Positions 33,844 through 64,000 of a stretch of 64,000 bases of DNA are shown piece after piece. Origin of the DNA: Pelecanus crispus (Eukaryota > Chordata > Aves > Pelecaniformes > Pelecanidae); assembly GCF_030463565.1 (NCBI RefSeq), contig NC_134653.1, forward strand, positions 30,627,150 through 30,691,149, read 5' to 3'. Made by a program: the position numbers and the translations under genes. The first letter of the stretch is position 1. Every line of letters begins with the position of its first letter. Under the pieces are notes generated by a model. It was given only the letters and a program-made list of their open reading frames with translations, made no database searches and had not been told where the DNA came from.

Positions 33844-35331
33844 AGTGGGCAGCAACAGGGGAAGCGGAGAAGGTGACTGGTTTTTAATCCTGTCCCGAAC
33901 AGGAGAACGCACATGGCTTCCCTTTGTGCCAGACCCAGCAAGGACAGAGCAGCCCAGGAGACGGCAGTCTCTCCTCTCACCCGGCCCAGGCCGAGGCAGG
34001 ACTTGCAGCAGCACGAGGGACCAAGGCCAGGAAGCTGCAGAGACACTTTACAAGTCAGGCTCTGGAGTTCATTAGAAATGGTAGGAAGGGTCCACACCTT
34101 CCCAACACACACACGTACACACTCCCCCACTCACACCCTCCCTTTCAGAACAACCTGAAAAAGCTGCCTGCTACAGGCAAACATCAACTGTTAAAAATAA
34201 GGCCAGAAAGAGACAAAGCGACCAAAATAAATAATTTGGCAACAAAGCAAATGTGGCTGTTAGGCAGAGGCCAAGTCCTGGTTCAAAACAGCACATCTTC
34301 CTAACAAAAGAGCCTGCAACAAAGTGAAACTTCTATCCAAGCAAGAGAAATTTTGCCAGCGGAGGTTTCCAGAGGGCTCTTGGCAAATCGACACACTCCC
34401 CTTCCAGAGAGCGCAGGGGGCACCTGCCCCACTTGAGCACTGTGCTGGGGAGTGAGGGCTGCCCGAGCTGTGTGCCAGCTCCTGTCCTCTGGAAACTAAA
34501 TAAAATTAAACCTTTTCTGCTCCTGAGCAAATTCAGACAACAACCACTTTCGTCCAAAGCACAGGCTCTGGCAAGAGCTTGGCAGAGGCACAGCTGGCTC
34601 AGCATGCTGACCCCCACGCCTGCTGCTTGAGCTCTTAACGTACAGCACTCTGAAGCCTTCCTGAGAATGGCAGGGTCCATCTGCTTGCGTTTAACCTGCT
34701 GCTTCTCAAGTCTGGGCCAGTGGTTCATTCTCGGAGATAAACACAAGGGCCTTGCGCAGAGCAAGGGCATCAGGAAGCCCCCGCGCAGTACCTGTCCTGA
34801 GTAAACAGTGCCCATTTGTGGCACATCCAACGCTGCAGCCTCGTGCTCGTCTCCTTGTGGGCTCTGTCATGTTTCTGCCTTTGTGCAGCTTCCCACAGAC
34901 TGACTTCTACCCAGTAAGAAACTGGACCATCTCCTGGGAAAGGAAAAAGAAACACTCCCACAGCAGCAGCTGCCCAGACTGCACAGCCTGCTGGGGGGTA
35001 TTACAGTCACTAATCTGACTGGCATTTTTAATGTTCCTTTTATGCTCCCCCGGGGTTTGCTTTTAAAGACGATTTACGTGGGTGTCAAGTGAAGTGTATT
35101 GGGTCAGGCCCATCACCTCCTTCATCCTGGAGAAGTGCCCAAGAAAAGCCAGCCCTGTCTAGCCCAGAAGCTCTTCCCTGTAAACCTCTATTATCAGCTG
35201 CATCTCTCCAGCCCTCAAGTGAGCAGTCAGCTCCCATGGAGCTGATCCACCCTCCATGCATGAAGGCCTCCACCTCCAGCAGCAGTCAGCAGCTCTGAGA
35301 GCCCCCATTGCAGAGTCCAGGGCCATAGCAA

Positions 35332-55077
<19,746 letters not shown>

Positions 55078-55086
55078 TTTTGTAAC
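55078..55086 (-). other. 5' UTR part of the first UBE3B coding exon
   Basis: On the minus strand TTTTGGTAG|GTTACAAAA precedes the ATG at 55077. This supports a splice acceptor ending at 55087 and nine UTR bases in this exon, so at least one non-coding exon lies upstream, probably in the CpG island near 56400-56700. Confidence 0.6.
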
Positions 55087-55388
55087 CTACCAAAACATGA
55101 ATTTAAGGAAACAAAGAACCATTGCAGCAAACACCTGGGGAACTAGGAGCAGTGTGGACAAAATGCACAGGCAAGGGTAATTCTTTACATTACTTCTGAA
55201 CTAACTACCTGCATCCAACATGTTAACAGGGGAAGGAGAGTACCCAACAGCATAGAAAGAAGTGCATGCAAAACACAGCCTAGGCAAAGCCAAAGTTACT
55301 TGTCAATGGGACTGCAATAAGAAAACAGATTGATATCCAAATCATTCCAGCAAAGCCCGCAACCTAATGCGGGCAAGTAGATTTTAAG

Positions 55389-55411
55389 AGGGGAAAAAAA
55401 AAAAAAAAAAA
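55389..55411. repeat. Poly-A tract
   Basis: A long A run in the 5' intron of UBE3B. It could be an old retroposon tail, though nothing next to it is identifiable. Confidence 0.7.
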
Positions 55412-56138
55412 AATCAGTGTGTTGTCACTGTGTTCCCCTCCCTGTACTCCAACTCCCCTTTCCAGTCTTAGTTGTTTTCATTTTCTTGTTTACAGATAAC
55501 ATATAAGAACAACGCTATAGGCAAGCATATGACAGAAAGGGCACAAGAGACACTTGGAAGCTAATTTATTGCCACTCAACACCACAAAATGCACAGAGTC
55601 AACAACAGCTTTATAAATACTTAACAACAAACTCACCTGAGGGCTTACTTCTTCAAAAGAAGTGCATGATAATCATTTATACACAAACATGATCCTCATC
55701 CACTGGCTTCAGGCAGCTCCTGCACAGATAAGCACATTACCTGAAGATGATTTGGGGATTTACTCTTTACCTTTGCAGTTCTAAGTCCTTTTGACCAGAC
55801 TCACCTCTCACTACACCTTCATGAAAATGTGAAGTCAGAAAAGCTTCAGGAGAGGAAGAGCAGCACCACCGCTTAGCTGTGATTTCTGGCACACGTAGCT
55901 CCTGACACTTCAGAGTCGGGAAAAACAATGTGATGTGTGACCAAAGCGAAGGCCAGCCTCAAATGTGCCAGGGCCCTGGGCACCGGCAAGACCTGAGCAG
56001 CAGACGCCCCATAGTGAGTGTTTTCCATTTCACCAGAGTTGGGGCAGGACCCAGGGGCAGAATCTGCCTTGGGACTTGCCCAAGCCACGATCAGCAGCCA
56101 GCGGAGACCCCCATGCCCCCCTCTTCACCACGAGACCC

Positions 56139-56339
56139 CGCAGCCCCACATGCCCGTCCCGCAGCCCCACATGCCCGCCCTGGGCACCAGGCACCTGCCC
56201 CACAGCCCTCCTGGGCCCAAAGCACCTGCCCCACGGCCTCCCCGGGCGCCAGGCGCCTGCCCCACGGCCCCCTCGGGCCCCAGGCGCCTGCCCCACGGCC
56301 CCCCTCGGGCCCCAGGCGCCTGCCCCACAGCCGCCCCCC
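56139..56339. repeat. GC-rich minisatellite upstream of UBE3B
   Basis: Two 21-base units (56139-56180, core CAGCCCCACATGCCCG) are followed by five units of 31-33 bases starting at 56182, 56213, 56244, 56275 and 56307, each built on GGGCCCCAGGCGCCTGCCCC. Units 3-5 are nearly identical. The array lies upstream of the UBE3B start codon, probably in its first intron or 5' UTR. Long open frames cross it on both strands only because of its composition. Confidence 0.85.
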
Positions 56340-56379
56340 GCAGTCCGCCGCCCCACAGCCTCCCGGGCCCTCACCCTCG

Positions 56380-57480
56380 CCCGCCGTCGCCTGCGCCTCC
56401 GGCAGAGGCAGGGCAGTGCCGGGACGGGCCAAGCGGCCCCGGGGCAGCTCCGTCGCCGCCGAGGCCGAGGCCGAGGCCGAGGCCCGCAGCCCCGTTGCCC
56501 GGCAGCCCCCGCCTCAGACCCCGTGTCGGCACTCCGGGTCCGGCCGGCAACCCGCACTGCCACTACCGTTCCGCCCGCTCGCCCGTCTGCTCCGCTCGGC
56601 TCGGCAGAGAGAGAGCAGCCGGCTCCGGGTCTCGCTGCTGCCGGGTAGGTCGGGCCGGGCCGATCCCGGGAGGCGGGAGGGCACCGCCCGGGGAGGCCGA
56701 GCGGAACATCGGAAGGGTTTGGTGGCGCACCTGGGCCGCGGCGGAAGTGACGGCAGCGGGACGGAAGTTCCCCCCGCCCCGGCGCTCCCGCTCGCTCGGT
56801 CCGTGGGGCTGCGCTGCGCCGTTCATGGTGAGGCGGCGCGGGGGGCCGGGGGCCTCGGGGCTGGGGGGGCCGGTCGGCTGCGGTCGCAGTGCGCGGCTGG
56901 GGTTCCTTCCCCGGCGGGGGGGGGGAGGCAGGATTTGGGGATCCGGCCCCCAGGGTGGGGTGCGTGGGGGGTGGGAGCGGTGCGGGGTTTGGATGGTTTC
57001 GGTCCCCGGGGGCGGGGTGCTGGGTGGGGGGGAGGGTGTGGGGTGGGCCTGCCCTCGAGGTTGGGGTGCTTAGAGAGCGGGGAGCGGGTACAGGGGTCCG
57101 GGGTGGGATCCGGCTCCCAAAAATTGGGGTGCCTACGGTCTGGTTTTCAGGTATGTGGTCCTCCCCGGCTGGCCCTTGGCCAGAGGCTGGCGTGGTTTGG
57201 GGAGGGCAGGCCTGGGGGGCTGGGGGTGCGGCCCTGCGGCACTCTGCCTTGAGGGTGGCAGGGTCCCGGGCTCGGCCCGGTGCGCCGGGTCCCGCTGCAG
57301 CGCAGGGTCCCGCTGGGGCCCCGGGCACGGTTCCTGGCCGAGCGGTGGGGGCGTTCAGCTGCTGGAAGGAGCCTGAGCGGGGGGGCTGAGGCTGGTGCCT
57401 TTGCGCTCCAGAGAGCCCTGGGCAGGGTCCGTGGCAGAGGGAGCGGTCCCCCGTGGCCATCTCTGGCCGTCCTGCTTCCT
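56380..57480. other. CpG island at the UBE3B/KCTD10 divergent start
   Basis: About 1.1 kb of CpG-dense, GC-rich DNA covers the interval upstream of UBE3B, KCTD10 exon 1 and the start of KCTD10 intron 1. It includes a four-copy GAGGCC hexamer at 56461-56484. Confidence 0.75.
56640..56824. promoter_or_regulatory. Divergent UBE3B/KCTD10 promoter with ETS sites
   Basis: There is no TATA box. ETS-type sites GCGGAAGT (56741-56748, running into GACGG) and ACGGAAGT (56761-56768) stand just upstream of KCTD10 exon 1, with CCCGCCCC GC boxes beside the second. The pattern fits a housekeeping CpG promoter driving both genes. Transcription starts cannot be placed from sequence. Confidence 0.6.
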
Positions 57481-60400
57481 CCCCTCGTGAAATGCAATCT
57501 GGACGTGTCACTACATTTCTGAGCTACCCTTCAGATTTGCCGTCTGATAGTTCTGCTTTTCATGACAGCAGAGCAAAAATCATTCAGTACAGTAGTCAGC
57601 CAGCGTGCTCCCAAAGTTGCAGGACCTGGGTCTGTCCGAGGCGGAGGGCCGTTAATCATCCCATCCTGTCACGTTGTGAGGCAAAACAGTTAACCGCAGA
57701 GATGCAGCTTGATTAAGGATTTATCGTTAGTGGCTCTCGGAGCATTTGCAGTGCTAAGCTAACGTGTTGCTGGTACAGCATGTGACCTCGTTAGCTGACT
57801 GGAGTCCACTTTGTCTGGGGGCTGCAGGGAGAAGCAGAGGGGGATGCTGGACATTGGGTTCTGGTTTGCTGAGAAAAGTGGGAGTGCAGGGGAGAGAGTG
57901 GGCAGCTTGTGTGTGCTCTCTTGTAGAGCCACGTATGCTTTAAGGAAAAAAAGCCTCGAGAAAAATCTGTGGATAGTCTGCATTTTAACACATAGGAATC
58001 GTCTGCTCAGGCTGTGTGTATTGGGGATTGCCCAGTTACATACCAGACTATTCATGCTTCATGAACTTAAGCTTTAGAAGTTGTGAAAGAAATGAACACA
58101 GTTTGTGGGAAAGCACTGGCTTTCACAGTGTAAAATGCTGCTCAGCTTTCACAGCATTCTTCACTGGCTGAGTTGAGTTACGTTCTTTTGCTGGTTTATG
58201 TCACTGTCAGAAAGAAGACAAAGTTAAACGTCTAAAACATTTGAGAGCTTTGCAGAGAGGCAGAGAGGAGCCGAGGCTGATAGTGCCCAGCACATCTATG
58301 ACTACTTCTGTGTAAAATAACCAACAGTAACAGAAAGTTGGGTGTCATGCAGTGGAACTGCAGGTCTAACTGGTAACTCCTTGCTTGCAGGAAGAGATGT
58401 CGGGAGAAAGTGTGGTGAGCTCAGCAGTGCCGGCGGCTGCGACTCGCACTACCTCCTTCAAAGGGACTAGTCCGAGCTCCAAGTATGTCAAGCTGAATAT
58501 TGGCGGTGCCCTCTACTACACCACCATGCAGACCCTGACCAAGCAGGACACCATGCTGAAGGCCATGTTCAGTGGCCGAATGGAAGTCCTCACGGACAGC
58601 GAAGGTAAGGGGCTGTTCCCCGCATCCCTCACATCAGCTTCCTTCCTCTTCAGGGGTTGGAGAAAAATATTAGAGAACAGAGAGGAACATCTAATCATAG
58701 GCCCAGATATTTCTACACTTTATTAGCATTAAAACTTGTGGCTTATACAACTGAGAAAAGATGTGGAATGAGAGACACGTATGACTGGAACAGTGGTCTA
58801 AACAGCAAAAGGACAGTAAGAAGTCTCAAGGCCCCTGTCAGGCCTGGATAGCACAGGCTATCTTTTTCTTTTGAAATCCTAATGCTAAAGCTCTTAAGCA
58901 TATGGAAAATGGTGGGGATAGTGATTAAGAAACTGAGTCACAACTTGCCTATTTACTTTGAAGCTGAGAAGGCAGTTCCTTCATCTTGTTTCCTCACCTC
59001 AAATACAAAGTATACCAACAAGTATAAAATTTGCTCTGAAGATTGGGGGGGGGGGGGGTTATGAGCTAAAAGCTGATTTTTAAATGAAACTATGTTCTTG
59101 TGAGAGTATTGATTGTTGGCTTCACTAAAACAAAACCGGTTGCAAAATTTTTAGAAAATTTGCTGTAGTATTACTGACAATAAAAGGGGAGAGCCAGCAA
59201 ATGGGTCTCTCCACATTAAATGTGTCTGGAAAGAAGTAATGTGCAGTATGTCAAACTACAGTCTTCTGAAGGAGCAGCGCTCAAATACTTCGCTTCCTTA
59301 CCAGATATGTTGATTTTATCTTCTGCTGAAATTCTTTAAAACATTTATATTTAAAATAATAATGTAGCTAAAATGTGTTTGTGATAACTGCAACTGGTAG
59401 CGTAGTTTTATATCAGCATTCTCATATTGTGGGAGCGTCGCAGAGTTTAAATGGAAGCACAGCTTTCTATTTACGTGCTGACATTTTGCCCATAACTATG
59501 TTTATGGACTTGGATACCTTGTCTTTAACAATAGCTAGTACATTGCTGAGCCTGAAGATTGAAAACACCTTTCTTGTGACTAGTTAATTATTTGAAAATT
59601 TTGTTTGAACTTGCTGAAAGCATAGAAAATGTAGTATGTGGTTAGATGAATTGGACTTAGTTCTGAGTGCTTTAGAATAGTCTATATTTAGAAGTCATGT
59701 GGAACAAGTGATGGATTTAGGAGGGCTCTTGTGATAAGCTTTCTTGAGATAGGAGGAAGTGGGTTTGGAGGAAAAAATTGTAAAAAATACAACCTACTTA
59801 TCTGCATATTCCTGTTTTAGCTAGAAGTCCTTATATTTAAGCTGGGGGAAAAAAGCTGCATTGTTCCGGGTGTTATACCATGCTTTTGCAAGTTTCAGCT
59901 GTCATAAAGCAGTAACGTTGGCGCTGTGGTTTGTGGACTCCAGATCAAAGGGTCTCTGGGCTGCCTCTCATGGGTCTGCGCAGGTTGCATAAAAAAAGCC
60001 AGCAGTGGATCAGAAATTCCAAATTAATTTTGGAAGCCCACCCTGGCGTGGTCTCAGCGCTTCCTCCGGGTGTCCTGGGCAGGTACCACAGGCAGGCTGG
60101 CACATCCTGTTCCCAAGGCTCGGAGTCCGTGTAAGTGCAGGTACTTCTTGCTGGGGAGCAGCTGACGATATTACTGCTAATCTGAGGGTAACTGGAGTTT
60201 AATCTGCTAACATATCATGCTTGAGACATAAAATCGCAAGTTTCTTTTGCTGTGAATCCCACAGTGTCTGTGTGGGATTGTTCCATTTAGCCAGTTTGTG
60301 TTTTAATAGGAATTTGATACTTCCTGTGTGTTGTAACTGAGACACTCCCATTGCAATAGTTCTTGCTTTATCTCCCCTTGCCTGGCGTGATGCTGGAAAC

Positions 60401-63400
60401 TGGGACAATAGCATTATAGCTGTTAAAGGAAAGTCTTTTTATCTGAAATTCTTCAGAATACTGCTAATTGGTCACACCCAAAATCTGGCACAAAACAAAG
60501 TGTTTCTTAGGAAAAGAAGCCAGACTTGCTGAGAAACTGGAAGGAGTAAAGTTTTTAAACAGTCTGTGGAATGCGTCACACGGGGTCCTCCTCTTTGTTT
60601 AGATGCATTCTTCTGACCCCAGCGCCATCTGCCCAGCTCTTTCTCAAAGTTTAACAATTACAACATGCTGCTAGTTGGGCCGTAGGAGAAAAGACTGGAG
60701 TTCTCTGGTGGTGGGTGGCAGATGATTATTTTCGGCTTAGAAATTGTTCATGAACTGTAGCAAATCGCCATATTTTGAAAATTTTATTTTTATGGCAATG
60801 AGCAGATAGGACGATGTGAGTTTTCCAGGTGCATCCATCTGTTTCCAATTTTTTTTTTCTGCAGTGTGATTTTTTTTTTTTTTTTTCCCCCCTTCCCACT
60901 GCTGTTAACCAGTTGATTGACATGCATGTGTTTTGTTCGGCTGCTAGTAAGACTGTTGAGCATCAGGCAGTCTTCAGTGTCAGGCTACTGTTTCATCTGT
61001 CAAGGCTTGGTCAGAAAATGTAGTCCTGGTTTAGTTGGGGCGTTTGGATGCTTGTCCCTGAGACTTCTTGTAAAACAAAAAATTAATTTCCTAAAAGTCT
61101 AATGTGTGTACATACAATTCATGGATTATGTATTCTTACCTCAGTAAATGGATCACAGGACATTTTTGTAACACTGCAATTAAAAAACAGCTTTAAAAGA
61201 CTATAGCTGAAACCCACTTCTTAGGTTCTGCACAGCTGTGACTGAGTGGCAGCAGGGTCGCTTTCCTGTGAGTCATCTCGCTTTGGTTGTACGCTTGGCT
61301 GTTTGGTTAAAACAGAAGGTTTTTTGAAAGCTGTTTTAGCAGCCACTTGTATTTTGCAATGCTGCTCGAAATATTTTCTCATCCTCCTCCCCCCCACCCC
61401 CCCTGAAAGTGAGCAATTCTGCTTTGATTTCGCCATCTGTAAACATAAAGTTGCAGCAGATTTTTACAGCCTACAGAGGGGATCACAGCAGAGATGATAA
61501 CACAGAATTTTGGGGATCACAATTCTGCTCTCAGCCTGCCCTTTACCTCCCTACATGTTGGTGTACTCTAGTAAACTCTGTCAACGGCTGCGTTTGTGGA
61601 ATATGGATGTCCTTGTTTATTACCATGCCTTGCGCTCCCTCTTCTCTTTAAAATGGGAGATCTTGCTTTACGTACCTCTGCATTGACAAATGGGCTTTTT
61701 TCTGCTCTGGTTGGTTAGGTACACTGTACTCGTTAGCCTCGATCAGTCTTTTGTTCTTTGATTTCTCTGTCTCTAGTTCTGCCTCCAGCTTTCTAGTTTG
61801 TTATTCCAGTCTGTAAAATTACAATTGCAAGCACATGTTGTGTTTTATGTAGACAGCAGGGTAGCGAGGGAGATGGAAAGCCTGTAGTAAGCTGCTGGAG
61901 AGTGTCTCAGTTTTCCGCAGGACAGCATGAAAGGGCTGTGTTCACTTTCCAAATTGAACCAAATGTTCAGACTTTACTAGTAATTCCATTCATGCAGAAT
62001 ATACAGGGTCTGCTTTAACCTACTTTCCTTATTTGTCCAAAATATGACTCCTTCCCCACAAGCGTTTCCTCGCTGCATTCCTGAGCTTCAGCCCGTAAGA
62101 GTGGCCATCTGTTCATTTATGGAAACTTGAGCATCCACATTGCCTAACAATTCTCAAGGTCCAGCCTGAGTCAGGCAACAGAATGGTGACAAGGGGTGAA
62201 GCGCAGCTCCTTTGATCGCCAGCTAACTGGAAAGCATTTTGGTTGGAGCTCTGTTTTCTTTTCTTCATGCCGTTGTCAGTACATAGCAGCGCTGGTGAGC
62301 TCCAGGGCAGGGGCTGTACGTTGCGTTCTGCTTACGCATGCTGTCACGTCATGTCTTTCAGCAGTTTAAGGCATTGTGCTAATAACCACTTTGTTCTACC
62401 AAATTAATGCACTTTGGGAATATAGAGACTGAAACAGTGTTTGCCATGACAGTGCCAAAGTCTGTGCTGCCTTTCTCTTGCTGACCTTTTTGCACATCTG
62501 CTGGAGATGGTGGGTCACTGTGGGTCCCTGTGTTGTGTTCAGGTGCGACAACCTTTAGACGGTCACATCTGGTTGGCTCTAGTAAGCTGTCTGTAAGAAA
62601 CAGCCACATGTATACGTAACAGGGCTCTAAGATAGAAGGCAAGAAAATAATAACGTGTCAGGTCTTCAGGAGTAGAGGAGGAAGAGAGCTGGTTAGTTTG
62701 AGAACGAGAAGTATTCATTCCTCTGTTTCAGTTAATGATTTGTCAGTAACTGGGGAACTGTGAGAAACAAGTGAGCTTCCTACCTTACTCCCACATATTC
62801 TGCACTTGAAACACAGGAGGCGATAAATTCCCTGTGCATTCCGCTCCTCTGCTCGCCAGCTCAAGCAAGGAACTGGAGTTAGTCTCTCTTGGCAGGAACC
62901 TGCTTGGTACAGCAGTGCCAAGCCAGTGTCAAGGCCTTTTTCCTCTGCTTCTGCTGTACTGTGGTCTTCTTCTGTCCCTAGGCTGGATCCTGATTGACCG
63001 CTGTGGAAAACATTTTGGGACAATACTGAACTACCTGCGCGACGGGGCTGTGCCACTCCCCGAGAGCCGCAGGGAGATAGAAGAGTTGTTGGCTGAAGCA
63101 AAGTACTACCTGGTCCAGGGGCTGGTGGACGAGTGCCAAGCAGCCTTGCAGGTAGGTTGCAGAGCTAAGGACGTTACTGTGGCTGCAACGAGGGGTCAAG
63201 AAGAGGAGGCTTCTCTGGGTGGGAAGCAGCATCTGGGCAGAGCAAGATTTTCTGCTGGTCTCCACTTGGTGCCTTTTTGAGGCTGGGATGAAATTGAAAT
63301 ACTTCATGTCATTGATCTGCTAGAGTCTGGTCACATCCAGAAAAACGTACTGAATCATTCTCAACATTTATTGCTACCCACTTACAGTGAGGGATAAAAA

Positions 63401-64000
63401 GTTGCTCAGTTTCCCTCCACTGACTCCTGGGAGTATGCGAGGAGCAGCAGCCTGGCTCCTCTGCAGCGTTCTCTACTGCTGTCTTACGTGGTGAAATGAT
63501 CCATCATCAGTGTGAGCTCTGAGACAAAAGTTAATACTTCCAGCATCAACCAGAATGGGATAGGTCCTTTGGCCAGACCAGAGCAGCTTCTTGTGTCCAC
63601 AGTAGGCACAGGCTGCTGGGAGTCCCATTTTGTTCTTTGTTTTCCTCCGAGGCGCTCATCTTAGGTTTGAAGCCGCTGTTACTGGTGTCCTGTTTGAGTG
63701 AAGCCACATTCCAGATCCTGCCATTTAAATAAGTACATAACAATCAGTCCCTGTGTTTGCAGAGTGGTAGAGAGCAGAACTGAACCTCTCAGGTGGTCCC
63801 AGAGGAATGCTGCCTGGTAGCTGGAGTGCCAGCCTGGTTCAGAGCATGGACTGGAAACGGGCACTCAGTGTGGCGTAGGGATGGATTGCACACTGAACTC
63901 TTCAGCACAGAATATGCAGGACCTTCCCAGTTAATATGAGTGTGCCCTAAGGCCTATTTACATTCAGCTGGCTGTTTGATTCTTGTTTCAGCAGAACAAA
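56825..64000 (+). CDS. KCTD10: KCTD10 BTB/POZ adaptor, 5' part; gene continues beyond the window
   Basis: KCTD10 is a BTB/T1-domain adaptor that links CUL3 ubiquitin ligases to substrates such as RhoB, and is one of the PCNA/polymerase-delta-interacting KCTD proteins. Exons seen: 56825-56827 (only ATG, then GTGAGG), 58391-58604, 62982-63151, and the start of a fourth at 63992 or 63995. The first 129 residues are covered and begin [20 protein letters not shown]; the BTB domain starts near [20 protein letters not shown] and continues through [20 protein letters not shown] and [18 protein letters not shown]. Close relatives are TNFAIP1 and KCTD13; the N terminus and the UBE3B neighbour favour KCTD10. 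A second in-frame ATG is codon 4. The C-terminal part is outside the window. Confidence 0.95.
58605..62981 (+). other. KCTD10 intron 2, nothing else recognised
   Basis: A 4.4 kb phase 1 intron within the BTB domain. It contains a G14 run at 59045-59058, T-rich tracts near 60848-60858 and 60869-60887, and a C-rich patch near 61388-61403. I see no nested gene or clear transposon. Confidence 0.75.
59045..59058 (+). repeat. G14 homopolymer
   Basis: Fourteen consecutive G residues within KCTD10 intron 2. Run length may be unreliable. Confidence 0.8.

Larger units (their letters stand above)
32580..35331 (-). other. Probable UBE3B 3' UTR
   Basis: From the UBE3B stop the minus strand stays free of recognisable exons. 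Two minus-strand AATAAA signals (33843-33838 and 32585-32580) could end the transcript, and another lies at 33017-33012. The AT-rich part at 32600-33450 has a 3' UTR-like composition. The UTR extent is inferred. Confidence 0.45.

Noticed and set aside
56030-57511. Long open frames (over 400 residues) on both strands around 55930-57511
   Set aside because: They cross a GC-rich minisatellite, the CpG island, KCTD10 exon 1 and splice sites. Their proteins are low-complexity Pro/Ala/Arg/Gly with no family resemblance, so they are expected by-products of stop-poor GC-rich DNA.

Overview
The window is vertebrate nuclear DNA, most likely from a bird. All four recognisable genes are split by GT-AG introns and encode close relatives of human proteins. 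The genes are compact for vertebrates (a 26-coding-exon gene in about 20 kb), and recognisable transposons are nearly absent. The gene order matches human 12q24 (MVK, MMAB, UBE3B, KCTD10), which in chicken lies on a GC-rich microchromosome; the bird assignment is inference. Nothing prokaryotic, viral or plasmid-like is present.

Layout from left to right. Positions 1-8000 hold no gene I can support: a GC-rich background is interrupted by AT-rich blocks full of ATTA/TAAT motifs that look like conserved non-coding enhancers, possibly serving a neighbour outside the window (FAM222A in the human order). MVK (mevalonate kinase, minus strand) spans 22140-9819 in ten coding exons, giving 397 residues. 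MMAB (cob(I)alamin adenosyltransferase, plus strand) spans 22435-26696 in nine exons, giving 229 residues. Their start codons lie 294 bases apart, facing away from a CpG-rich promoter with four CCAAT boxes, a GC box and an SRE-like element. This fits the SREBP-2-driven shared promoter described for this pair in mammals.

Positions 27180-32580 separate the converging ends of MMAB and UBE3B. They contain two CpG-dense patches, one with a good TATA box, but no protein-coding gene I recognise. UBE3B (HECT ubiquitin ligase with an IQ motif, minus strand) has 26 coding exons from 55077 to 35332, giving 1070 residues, and a probable long 3' UTR reaching about 32580. A second CpG-island divergent promoter, near 56400-56900, serves UBE3B and KCTD10 (plus strand). 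KCTD10 (BTB/T1 adaptor of CUL3 ligases) starts at 56825 with an exon contributing only the ATG and runs off the right edge in its fourth coding exon.

All exon boundaries were read by hand from splice consensus, reading frame and recalled human protein families. In every complete gene the exon lengths sum to an open frame. I found no new biological system. The main observations are the AT-rich island cluster, a GC-AG intron in MVK, tandem splice sites in KCTD10 and MMAB, the two divergent promoters, the orphan CpG/TATA patch, and five old MIR-like SINE fragments that all read in the same direction.
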